Assembly (NCBI GenBank): GCA_030613705.1
Contig: JAUWLJ010000018.1
Coordinates: 1 to 13,538 of the forward strand
DNA from: Chloroflexota bacterium
GTDB taxonomy: Bacteria; Chloroflexota; Anaerolineae; Anaerolineales; UBA4823
Reading direction: 5' to 3'
DNA length: 13,538 nt
Within the stretch, counting starts at the first letter, position 1. The number at the start of each line of letters is the position of its first letter. Shown one piece after another: positions 1 through 5,801 of the stretch. The notes beneath the pieces were generated by a model that did no database searches, was not told the origin of the DNA, and saw nothing but the letters and a program-made list of their open reading frames with translations. The translations under genes were made by a program, and so were the position numbers.

Positions 1-674
1 TACAGGTAAACCAATCCCAGAAGCATGACCACATCACCAATCCGGGTAGTGAGGAAAGCTTTGATCGCCGCTGCCCGGGCAGATGGCTTCGCATACCAGA
101 AACCGATCAGCAGGTATGAACACAAGCCCATGATCTCCCAACCCACAAATAAAGTCAGCAGGTTATTGGAGACGACCAGGACATACATACCAAACGCAAA
201 TAGAGAGATAAAAGCGAAAAATCGTGAATACATCGGCTCAATAGAAGGCACCCGATGTTTGTGCCCGTGATCATCTTCTAATGTAGCACCGTGAGGTGGT
301 AAACCGGGTGCATCATGATCTCCTTTGGGCTGTCCATAATTGTTGTAACCAACACTATAGATGGAGATCATCAGTACAGTGATCGCCACGAAGAAGAGTG
401 TTGCGACCGTGAGTGGATCGACCCAGACACCGATCTGGAACCAGGTATCCCCCGTCGGAAACCAATTGAGAACCGAGGAAAACGGCTCCTCGCCAAGATG
501 GCCTGATTGGAGAGCCAGCGTGGCAATCACCATGCTGCCAATAAAGGAGAGCAATGCGGCTCCAATGCCCAGGAAATGGCTCAAACTCTTACTGCGATTG
601 GTCAGGAGAATAATCAGGAAAAATGCCAATAGCGGTGGAGCAGGCAGGAGCCAGACGAGCGTCGATGTTTCCAT
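1..674 (-). CDS. nuoL: NADH-quinone oxidoreductase subunit L, partial (C-terminus beyond left edge)
   Basis: Antiporter-like subunit at the distal end of the complex I membrane arm, thought to take part in proton translocation. The ATG at 674-672 is preceded by an AGGAG Shine-Dalgarno and lies 13 bases after the nuoK stop. About 224 residues are present, roughly a third of the usual length of about 600, and the frame is open to the window edge. Visible are N-terminal membrane helices, the conserved GWEIMGLCSYLLIGFWY segment (residues 178-194, with E180 matching the functionally important helix glutamate) and the lysine-bearing AAAIKAF segment (K205). Oddity: between VGYNNYG and MYSRFFAF there is a hydrophilic insert of about 30 residues (roughly 112-147) carrying five histidines, including DDHGHKH. 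E. coli NuoL has a much shorter link here. Family assignment is secure; the role of the insert is unknown. Confidence 0.95.
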   Translation of the reverse strand, partial: METSTLVWLLPAPPLLAFFLIILLTNRSKSLSHFLGIGAALLSFIGSMVIATLALQSGHLGEEPFSSVLNWFPTGDTWFQIGVWVDPLTVATLFFVAITVLMISIYSVGYNNYGQPKGDHDAPGLPPHGATLEDDHGHKHRVPSIEPMYSRFFAFISLFAFGMYVLVVSNNLLTLFVGWEIMGLCSYLLIGFWYAKPSARAAAIKAFLTTRIGDVVMLLGLVYL

Positions 675-687
675 TATTTATCTCCTG

Positions 688-996
688 TTACCATTTCAAA
701 AGATCGATCTCGTCAGCGGCGATCGTGTTGCGTCGGCGATAAATTGAGATGAATAAAGCCAAGCCAACGGCAACTTCTGCAGCTGCTACCGCAAAAACGA
801 TGACCGCAAAAACCTGACCGGCGATCATTTCCGGGCTGCGAAAACGCCAGAAGGCGAGCAGGTTGATGATTACTGCATTAAGCATCAACTCGATACCCAT
901 AAGTATTGCAATTGCATTCTTGCGAGCTAAGACGCCATACAAACCGATGCAGAACAATGCGGCCGCAAAGACTAAAAAGTAAGATAGTGAAATCAT
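688..996 (-). CDS. nuoK: NADH-quinone oxidoreductase subunit K
   Basis: Small MrpC-like membrane subunit of complex I, with three transmembrane helices that contribute to the proton path. The start is placed at the ATG at 996-994, giving about 102 residues beginning MISLSYFLVF. This matches the usual NuoK length of about 100 and overlaps the nuoJ stop by four bases (ATGA). An in-frame TTG at 1011 would add five residues (MGEKI), but these precede the family's normal N-terminus, and the GGGAG ribosome site lies inside that extension. The family glutamates are present in the GIELMLNA helix and in the AAAEVAVGLALF helix. The nuoL start follows 13 bases after the stop, consistent with translational coupling along an H-J-K-L operon. 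Confidence 0.96.
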   Translation of the reverse strand: MISLSYFLVFAAALFCIGLYGVLARKNAIAILMGIELMLNAVIINLLAFWRFRSPEMIAGQVFAVIVFAVAAAEVAVGLALFISIYRRRNTIAADEIDLLKW

Positions 997-1505
997 GATT
1001 TTCTCTCCCAAGCCACCACGACTGCACCGATCAATGCTGCCAGGAGCAGAACCGAGGCGATTTCGAAGGGTATAACATAGCCATTTGGAGATACCAGCGC
1101 AGTACCCAACACCTTAACCATGTCAACATTTGCAGGCATCACAGGTAATGTCGTTTGAAAACCACTCCAAGTGCTGAACATCCAAACCAAAGCAGTGAAT
1201 AAGACCAGCGACATCAATCCAGCCAACCACCAGCCTTTATTAACGCTGCTGCCGGCTTCCTGCTTGACTCTCCGGGTCAGCATAATGGCGAAGATCATCA
1301 GAATAGCGATGGCCCCGATGTAAATTACTACCTGTATCACTGTGAAGAAAGTGGCGCTCAGCAATCCGTACATTACCGCCACGCCAAATAAGGTCAGGAT
1401 TAACCAAAGGGCGGCGTGGATCAAATTTCGGACAGTGACAACCAGTACAGCCCCACCCAGGGTTACGACTGCCGTAATAAGAAAGATCACCTGCAAAACA
1501 GTCAT
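993..1505 (-). CDS. nuoJ: NADH-quinone oxidoreductase subunit J
   Basis: Membrane subunit of complex I next to NuoK and NuoA, with five predicted helices. The motif QVVIYIGAIAILMIFAIML in the third helix is typical of NuoJ, as is the C-terminal YVIPFEIASVLLLAALIGAV helix. The ATG at 1505-1503 has an AGGAG Shine-Dalgarno overlapping the end of nuoH. A GTG directly before it (1508) would add one residue and cannot be excluded. The product is about 170 residues, close to the family norm. It starts four bases after the nuoH stop and overlaps nuoK by four bases. nuoI, which normally sits between H and J and encodes the two-[4Fe-4S] ferredoxin-like subunit, is missing at this junction. Confidence 0.96.
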   Translation of the reverse strand: MTVLQVIFLITAVVTLGGAVLVVTVRNLIHAALWLILTLFGVAVMYGLLSATFFTVIQVVIYIGAIAILMIFAIMLTRRVKQEAGSSVNKGWWLAGLMSLVLFTALVWMFSTWSGFQTTLPVMPANVDMVKVLGTALVSPNGYVIPFEIASVLLLAALIGAVVVAWERKS

Positions 1506-1509
1506 CACC

Positions 1510-2721
1510 TCACTCCTGTCCTACTAGTTCGCTTGATTCGGTGTCCGGAGGAACCGCTACCGGTCGCTCTTCACCGATCCGTTTCCGCTCCACACGCGCA
1601 TATTTCCGCAGGATAAGCACGGTAGCCCAAACGATCATCAGATTGGCTCCTAGCATAACCAACACGTATACTGCTTGGGATGTCCCGACTAAAAGCTTAT
1701 CAAGGATCGCGACCACGATCAGGAGGCACAATGCTAATGGGGTCAGGAATTTCCAGTTGAAACCCAGCATTTGGTCGATTCGAACTCGCGGGAATGAATA
1801 GCGTATCCACATGATCAAATAATAGACAAAGAAAGATTTTATAAATAAGTAAACCGGACCTAGAATTGGCACCTGATCGACGAAAGGACCTCGCCAACCT
1901 CCTAAGAATAAGGTGGAGATCAAAGCTGAAACAGTCAAGGCATGCAACAGCTCACCCGCATAAAACAGTCCAAACTTCATCCCTGTATATTCGATATGGA
2001 AACCGGCGACGATCTCTGATTCAGCTTCGCTGATATCAAATGGTGTCCGGCCGAGCTCAGCAATAGATGAAATGAATAAGATCACTGCGGCTAACGGCAC
2101 AACAAAAATGTACCAGGTGCTTTGTGCAGCAACAATTGTTTGCATTCCCATTGAGCGCGCGAGAAGAACTGGCACCAAAAGGGCGATGATCATCGGCACC
2201 TCATATGCGATCAACAGTGCGACTGTGCGAAATGCACCCAGTAAAGCATATTTATTGTTGGAAGCCCAACCAGCCATAATGATCGCCAGTGTACCGAGCG
2301 AACCGATGGCAACCACGTAAAGGACAGCCACATTGATATCCGCTCCTATGATCGTCGGAGCTAAGGGAACCACCGCCCATAATAATAGTACGGCTGCCAG
2401 GGCAATAATTGGGGCAATATTGAAGATAAACTTATCCGCCCCGTTTGGCATGATATCTTCTTTGATCAGCAATTTGATCACATCTGCAATGGGTTGGAGG
2501 ACGCCATATGGTCCCACCCGGTTGGGACCAAAACGGTCTTGAAATCGTGCTACTATCTTACGTTCGATCCAGACCAACATGATATCGACAATCAAGACAA
2601 ATGATGCCAATATCACAACGCCCAACACACCTAAGATCACCGTGATCAACCCTTCAGATAATCCCCAACTGGATAATATCATCCGCAGCCATTCAGCTAT
2701 GGAATTAACCGGATCGCTCAT
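1510..2721 (-). CDS. nuoH: NADH-quinone oxidoreductase subunit H
   Basis: Membrane subunit that forms the quinone-access chamber and the interface between the peripheral and membrane arms. The start ATG at 2721 has an AGGAG site eight bases upstream. The first signature, ERKIVARFQDRFGPNRVGPYG, is at about residues 53-73. The second, around RTPFDISEAESEIVAGFHIEY, is at about 225-245, with the acidic residues associated with quinone-coupled proton transfer. The helix bundle expected of the family is present. At 403 residues it is longer than the E. coli protein (325). The excess is mainly a C-terminal extension (about 341-403) holding one extra predicted membrane helix (AVYVLVMLGANLMIVWATVLI) and a charged tail. 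It is the first gene after the terminator-bearing gap that separates it from nuoA. Confidence 0.97.
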   Translation of the reverse strand: MSDPVNSIAEWLRMILSSWGLSEGLITVILGVLGVVILASFVLIVDIMLVWIERKIVARFQDRFGPNRVGPYGVLQPIADVIKLLIKEDIMPNGADKFIFNIAPIIALAAVLLLWAVVPLAPTIIGADINVAVLYVVAIGSLGTLAIIMAGWASNNKYALLGAFRTVALLIAYEVPMIIALLVPVLLARSMGMQTIVAAQSTWYIFVVPLAAVILFISSIAELGRTPFDISEAESEIVAGFHIEYTGMKFGLFYAGELLHALTVSALISTLFLGGWRGPFVDQVPILGPVYLFIKSFFVYYLIMWIRYSFPRVRIDQMLGFNWKFLTPLALCLLIVVAILDKLLVGTSQAVYVLVMLGANLMIVWATVLILRKYARVERKRIGEERPVAVPPDTESSELVGQE

Positions 2722-2766
2722 GCCAACTCTCCTGGTGGAAAGAATTCAACCGAAATTAAGCGGCAT

Positions 2767-2801
2767 AAAAAGGCTGATGGAAAAAATCCCTCAGCCTTTT
2801 T
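2767..2801. terminator. Bidirectional intrinsic terminator between nuoA and nuoH
   Basis: An 11-base perfect inverted repeat, AAAAAGGCTGA (2767-2777) and TCAGCCTTTTT (2791-2801), with a further GGA/TCC pairing closing a small A-rich loop. Because the arms end in A5 and T5, each strand reads a stem followed by a U-run, so it could terminate from either side. It lies in the 100-base gap between the nuoA stop and the nuoH start, in the direction of nuo transcription. It would reduce read-through from nuoA into nuoH, or act as an attenuator or RNA-processing site inside the cluster. No clear promoter was identified between this hairpin and nuoH. Confidence 0.7.
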
Positions 2802-2821
2802 AATTTTAAACCTTGGACCCC

Positions 2822-3178
2822 CTAGACCCATTCTAAAACACCCTTGCGCCAGATGTAAAACAGCCCAGCAACAAGAATCATGATGAAGAGTACCCCTTCT
2901 AGAACTGCGAACATTGAAAGTTGATCAAATGCCACGGCCCATGGAAATAAGAACACTATTTCAATGTCAAAAATCAGAAAGACAAGTGCAAAAATATAAT
3001 ATTGGACTTTGAATTGAACCCAGGTTTCTCCATAGGTTTCAATGCCACATTCGTAAGTTTCAGTTTTCAGTGGATTTGGTTTCCGGGGAGCGATCAATCT
3101 GGGGATAAGTAATGCAAGAGCCGGGAAAATTGGGGCCAGGAGAAGGAAAATTCCAATAAAAATCCAATCGTTAAGCAT
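2822..3178 (-). CDS. nuoA: NADH-quinone oxidoreductase subunit A
   Basis: Small membrane subunit of complex I with three helices, placed next to NuoH, NuoJ and NuoK near the quinone site. The product is 118 residues, typical for the family. The loop motif YECGIETYG (about residues 43-51) contains the conserved cysteine. The second-helix motif FLIFDIEIVFLFPWAVAF carries the conserved acidic pair. A GGAG ribosome site lies a few bases before the ATG at 3178. Unlike in most nuo operons it is not followed by nuoB, C and D: the next gene downstream is nuoH, across a hairpin terminator. Upstream it is divergent from the GntR regulator, so its promoter must lie in 3179-3394. Confidence 0.96.
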   Translation of the reverse strand: MLNDWIFIGIFLLLAPIFPALALLIPRLIAPRKPNPLKTETYECGIETYGETWVQFKVQYYIFALVFLIFDIEIVFLFPWAVAFDQLSMFAVLEGVLFIMILVAGLFYIWRKGVLEWV

Positions 3179-3246
3179 AGGCGCTCCAAAATCGTCAGGA
3201 GAAATCGATAACCAAATTCTCCCAGGAGTTTTTCACCTCAAGATAG

Positions 3247-3317
3247 ATTTTACCGCTGTATTACTCAGCAATACTGGCAATGGGGAAAATTTTACCATAA
3301 ATAAACCACATTTAAAA
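3247..3317 (-). promoter_or_regulatory. Candidate nuoA promoter region
   Basis: The divergent intergenic region is AT-rich. Reading the minus strand towards nuoA there are two TAAAAT hexamers (3294-3289 and 3252-3247) that could serve as -10 boxes, but neither has a good -35 box at the right distance (the best for the first is TTTTAA at about 3317-3312). A short GTATT/AATAC dyad (3258-3274) lies between them. This is a weak prediction, made mainly because a promoter is needed here. Confidence 0.25.
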
Positions 3318-3345
3318 TTTTTCATCAATTCAACAGGGAATCCAC

Positions 3346-3374
3346 TTCCCAAACCAACAAAATTGACCTATAAT
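3346..3374 (+). promoter_or_regulatory. Promoter of the GntR-family regulator
   Basis: A consensus TATAAT -10 box at 3369-3374 is preceded, with a 17-base spacer, by TTCCCA (3346-3351), a four-of-six match to the -35 consensus. The predicted transcript start is near 3381. An alternative pairing uses TTGACC (3363-3368) with TATACG (3384-3389), but its 15-base spacer is poor. The predicted start lies inside a palindrome (3374-3387), as expected for an autorepressed promoter. Confidence 0.5.
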
Positions 3375-3397
3375 ATAGATATCTATACGTCTAGATG
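3374..3397. promoter_or_regulatory. Putative operator sites for the GntR/HutC regulator
   Basis: Two dyads sit at and just after the predicted transcription start. TATAGATATCTATA (3374-3387) is a perfect 14-base palindrome that touches the -10 box. CGTCTAGATG (3388-3397) is an eight-of-ten palindrome around a GTCTAGA core, like the core of sites bound by HutC-subfamily regulators such as NagR/DasR (GGTCTAGACC). A third dyad, GGGAA-5-TTCCC (3336-3350), overlaps the -35 box. The position suggests negative autoregulation; this is inference, because the true operator is not known. Confidence 0.4.
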
Positions 3398-3427
3398 ATA
3401 TATGGGCATCAAATAAGATCGGCATTA

Positions 3428-4171
3428 ATGTCAATGAGTGATATTTCCAATACCGAAGGTATCCCGCTATATGTGAAAATCCGTGAATCCCTACGGCAAC
3501 AGATCGCTTCGGGGGAATTGGAGAGGGGTCAAAAACTGCCATCTGAAGATGAATTGGCCACTAAGTTTGGTGTCAGCAGGATGACCGTCCGCCAGGGAAC
3601 TTCCGATCTGATCGATGATGGACTATTATACCGTCGTCATGGCGTTGGGACTTTTGTAACCCTGCCCCACATTGAGCGAGACCACAGCCGGTTGACAAAT
3701 TTTTTTGAAAATTCCAACATGCATGGGATACATGCCAAAGCATCGATCCTTGAATTCGAAGTCATCCACGCAACCCCTAAGATCGCTCAAGCCCTTCTAC
3801 TGGAGTTAGATGAATTCGTTATTCACATAAAAACCCTGCGTCAAGCTGACGATGTTATGGTAACCCTCCACGATGCTTATATCCCTCACCGTTTGTTTTC
3901 AGAAGTGATCCAGGAGGAATTACCTGACTTTGACGTTCAGCACCTTTGGTCCAAATTTGAAAAAAAAGGATATCCAGTTAAGCAGGCAGTCCAAAAAATT
4001 GAAGCGCGCCTGGCAGATCAAGAGCTCGCCAAAGTGATGCACATTCAAGCAGGTGCTCCAATTTTATTTAAGGAACGTACGGTATATGCAGAAGATGGAA
4101 CCCCGGTGGAATTCACCTACTGCTTTAACCGGGGAGATATGTATTCGTTGACAGTGACCCTCAATCGCTAA
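3428..4171 (+). CDS. GntR-family (HutC subfamily) transcriptional regulator with UTRA domain
   Basis: DNA-binding repressor with two domains. The N-terminal winged helix-turn-helix contains IPLYVKIRESLRQQIASGEL, then KLPSEDELATKFGVSRMTVR and the wing GLLYRRHGVGTFV. The rest matches a UTRA effector-binding domain, ending in the characteristic EFTYCFNRGDMYSLTV segment that closes the ligand pocket. HutC-type regulators usually bind small metabolites such as sugar phosphates, amino sugars or histidine breakdown products. The start is set at the ATG at 3428 (about 247 residues). An in-frame ATG at 3395 lies within the putative operator and very close to the predicted transcript start, and ATG 3434 is a further alternative. 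No candidate start has a convincing ribosome site. Its neighbour downstream, 86 bases away on the same strand, is a transaldolase-like gene, suggesting a sugar-phosphate effector. Confidence 0.9.
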   Translation: MSMSDISNTEGIPLYVKIRESLRQQIASGELERGQKLPSEDELATKFGVSRMTVRQGTSDLIDDGLLYRRHGVGTFVTLPHIERDHSRLTNFFENSNMHGIHAKASILEFEVIHATPKIAQALLLELDEFVIHIKTLRQADDVMVTLHDAYIPHRLFSEVIQEELPDFDVQHLWSKFEKKGYPVKQAVQKIEARLADQELAKVMHIQAGAPILFKERTVYAEDGTPVEFTYCFNRGDMYSLTVTLNR

Positions 4172-4190
4172 TTGTTTTTCTTCTTCATGG

Positions 4191-4208
4191 AACAGATAAA
4201 AAACTGTT
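4191..4208. other. Short dyad in the gntR-transaldolase gap
   Basis: AACAG (4191-4195) and CTGTT (4204-4208) flank an A-rich loop and are followed by an AT-rich run. This could be a weak terminator for the regulator gene or an operator for the gene downstream. The stem is only five pairs and not GC-rich, so neither role is well supported. No clear promoter was recognised for the transaldolase-like gene in this 86-base gap. Confidence 0.2.
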
Positions 4209-4257
4209 ATTTAATAAAATTCATAACTACAAACACATTTACAATGGAGGCATACCG

Positions 4258-5475
4258 ATGAATGAGAGTGTACTTGAGCGCTTGACCCAGGTAAATCCTG
4301 ACATGGAGATCTGGTGGGATTCGTCGCCACTAGTTTTCAAATCTTGGGTAAAAGATATGGTCGCGGCGGCACCGCAAGAGAAGAAATCCTTGCTGGACGA
4401 GCAGCTCAACCGGATATATGTGCTCGACGATCCAGCCCAGAGTCTAGTGCGTGGCTGCACCACGAACCCCCCCCTCTCGCTGACAGCGGTCAAGAATGAT
4501 CCAGAATTCTGGAATGAATGGATCGACGATTTGATCGCTTCCAACCCGGGTCTCGAATTGTATGAGTATTTCTGGCTCACCTACAAAGAAGTCATTCGTC
4601 GCGGGGCAGAGATGATGATGCCGATTTGGGAAGCTTCCGGTGGTCGTTTTGGTTACATCTCAGGTCAGCTGGATCCACGTTTGCTGACAGATGTAGATAA
4701 AATGGTTGAGACCGCCCAGGAAATTCGAGCAATCGCACCAAATTTGATGATCAAAGTGCCTGCCAGTACAGAGGGGGTTGATGTTGTTCGTATTTTGACC
4801 TCCATGGCAATCCCCACCAATGTAACAACCTGTTTCACGATGCCCCAAATCTGGGCTGTAGCCCAAGCTGCGGCGGATGGCGTTGAAATCGCCAAAGAAA
4901 ATGGCGTTGAGATGGATAACTGGAGGGCGGTCATAACAATGATGATCGGCCGCCTTACCGAGAATCCCGTTCTTGAGCAGCAAGCGCAGCGACGTGGTAT
5001 TCAATTGACCTGGGCAGATAAACATTGGTTAGGTATCTATATTTTCCGCAAAGCTTTCCACCTTTTGAAAGACAACGCCTTACCCAGTAAGATGCTGGCC
5101 TGCTCATTGCGTTATGGACCACGGGTAGGCGGCAAGAATCATTTCTGGGATATCGAAAAGATCGCTGGCGATATCGTCTACACACTGCCGCCCTATGTAC
5201 TCGCACCGCTCTTCCAAGAATGCGAGGACCTGAAATTTGATGAGGAGATCCTGTACGAAGATATACCTTATGAAGTGATAGACAAGATGAGCAAAATCCC
5301 TTATGTACTCCAGTCTTGGGATGAAAATGGCATGGAAATCGACCAGTTTAATTATCACCCAGCGACAATCACCACTGCGGAGACATTCTCCAAAGCTTCG
5401 ATCGGGCTTGAGCAATATGTTGGTGAACGCCTGGCAGTAGTCACTGGCAAGAAAATTGAGAAAATCAAGGCCTGA
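4258..5475 (+). CDS. Transaldolase-like protein, long variant
   Basis: A 405-residue member of the transaldolase/fructose-6-phosphate aldolase family of TIM-barrel Schiff-base enzymes. Family landmarks appear in order: GCTTNPPL (about 66-73, like the TTNPSL strand), GYISGQLDPR (132-141, like the G-V-S-x-E-V-D-P-R strand), LMIKVPASTEG (163-173, with K166 the probable Schiff-base lysine) and TNVTTCFTMPQ (187-197). The start has a GGAGG ribosome site seven bases upstream. It is longer than classical transaldolases (roughly 220-380 residues), with an N-terminal stretch before the TTNPP strand and a C-terminal region (about 300-405) I do not recognise. The reaction could be dihydroxyacetone transfer between sugar phosphates or a related aldol cleavage of an unusual sugar. 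The adjacent GntR regulator favours a catabolic, inducible role. Substrate is not assignable from sequence alone. Confidence 0.8.
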   Translation: MNESVLERLTQVNPDMEIWWDSSPLVFKSWVKDMVAAAPQEKKSLLDEQLNRIYVLDDPAQSLVRGCTTNPPLSLTAVKNDPEFWNEWIDDLIASNPGLELYEYFWLTYKEVIRRGAEMMMPIWEASGGRFGYISGQLDPRLLTDVDKMVETAQEIRAIAPNLMIKVPASTEGVDVVRILTSMAIPTNVTTCFTMPQIWAVAQAAADGVEIAKENGVEMDNWRAVITMMIGRLTENPVLEQQAQRRGIQLTWADKHWLGIYIFRKAFHLLKDNALPSKMLACSLRYGPRVGGKNHFWDIEKIAGDIVYTLPPYVLAPLFQECEDLKFDEEILYEDIPYEVIDKMSKIPYVLQSWDENGMEIDQFNYHPATITTAETFSKASIGLEQYVGERLAVVTGKKIEKIKA

Positions 5476-5549
5476 GCATTTAGACCTTGGTTATATTCAT
5501 TTACTTTTGTAAATCCTGTCCACCGTCCAGGCAGATCATTCTGTAGTCC

Positions 5550-5588
5550 AATGAGGTAAAACCCATAACTGGGTTTTACCTCATTTTT
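5550..5588 (+). terminator. Strong intrinsic terminator after the transaldolase-like gene
   Basis: A perfect 16-base stem: AATGAGGTAAAACCCA (5550-5565) pairs with TGGGTTTTACCTCATT (5570-5585) around the loop TAAC. The 3' arm merges into a run of five T (5584-5588). It lies 74 bases after the stop codon and isolates the regulator/transaldolase unit from the transglutaminase unit. The A at the 5' end of the other arm would also give a short U-run on the minus strand, but no minus-strand gene ends here. Confidence 0.9.
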
Positions 5589-5670
5589 GTTCTTAATTGG
5601 CTGAGAGTAATTATCCCCATCCAAAAATTTTCGTCACGATTAGCATCAGCTTAGAGAGATTGGTGTCTGG

Positions 5671-5698
5671 TTAATCTTCTCCCCTCGGCTGATATAAT
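5671..5698 (+). promoter_or_regulatory. Candidate promoter of the transglutaminase-cyclase unit
   Basis: A perfect TATAAT hexamer at 5693-5698 with a weak TTAATC (5671-5676) 16 bases upstream. The predicted transcript start near 5705 leaves a leader of about 97 bases. The -35 match is only three of six, so recognition may need an activator or another sigma factor. Confidence 0.35.
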
Positions 5699-5708
5699 AA
5701 ACTCACAC

Positions 5709-5728
5709 ATTTGGTCTCTGAACCAAAT
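5709..5728. promoter_or_regulatory. Dyad just downstream of the predicted transcript start
   Basis: ATTTGGT (5709-5715) and ACCAAAT (5722-5728) form a perfect seven-base inverted repeat around CTCTGA. Its place immediately after the candidate -10 box fits a repressor operator; it could also fold as a small leader hairpin. No regulator is identified. Confidence 0.3.
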
Positions 5729-5801
5729 CCAAAATAACATAGTAATCTTGATATATTCTGGTCATTACCCTGTGAAGTTTTGATGATTATCGGTGTGAGT
5801 T

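Larger units (their letters stand above)
5476..5801. other. Intergenic region between transaldolase-like and transglutaminase genes
   Basis: A 326-base gene-free stretch. It contains a strong terminator (5550-5588), a candidate promoter with a perfect -10 box (5693-5698) and a seven-base dyad just after it (5709-5728). The 74 bases before the terminator and the roughly 70 bases before the transglutaminase start show no further recognisable gene, repeat array or RNA gene. Confidence 0.6.

Noticed and set aside
997..1011. TTG start giving a longer NuoK
   Set aside because: The added residues are not part of the family, and the segment contains the ribosome site for the ATG at 996.
3147..3160. 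A second AATTCCAATA match near nuoA, suggesting copies of the 10022-10107 element
   Set aside because: Only about ten bases match, inside the nuoA coding sequence, with no partner arm; it is a chance match.
3395..3427. Upstream in-frame ATG giving an 11-residue longer GntR protein
   Set aside because: The extension lies before the usual family N-terminus, overlaps a likely operator and is within about 15 bases of the predicted transcript start; it has no ribosome site.
4244..4261. Five-codon mini-ORF (MEAYR) whose stop overlaps the transaldolase-like start as ATGA
   Set aside because: The mini-ORF contains the GGAGG ribosome site of the real gene and has no site of its own; it is best explained as chance.
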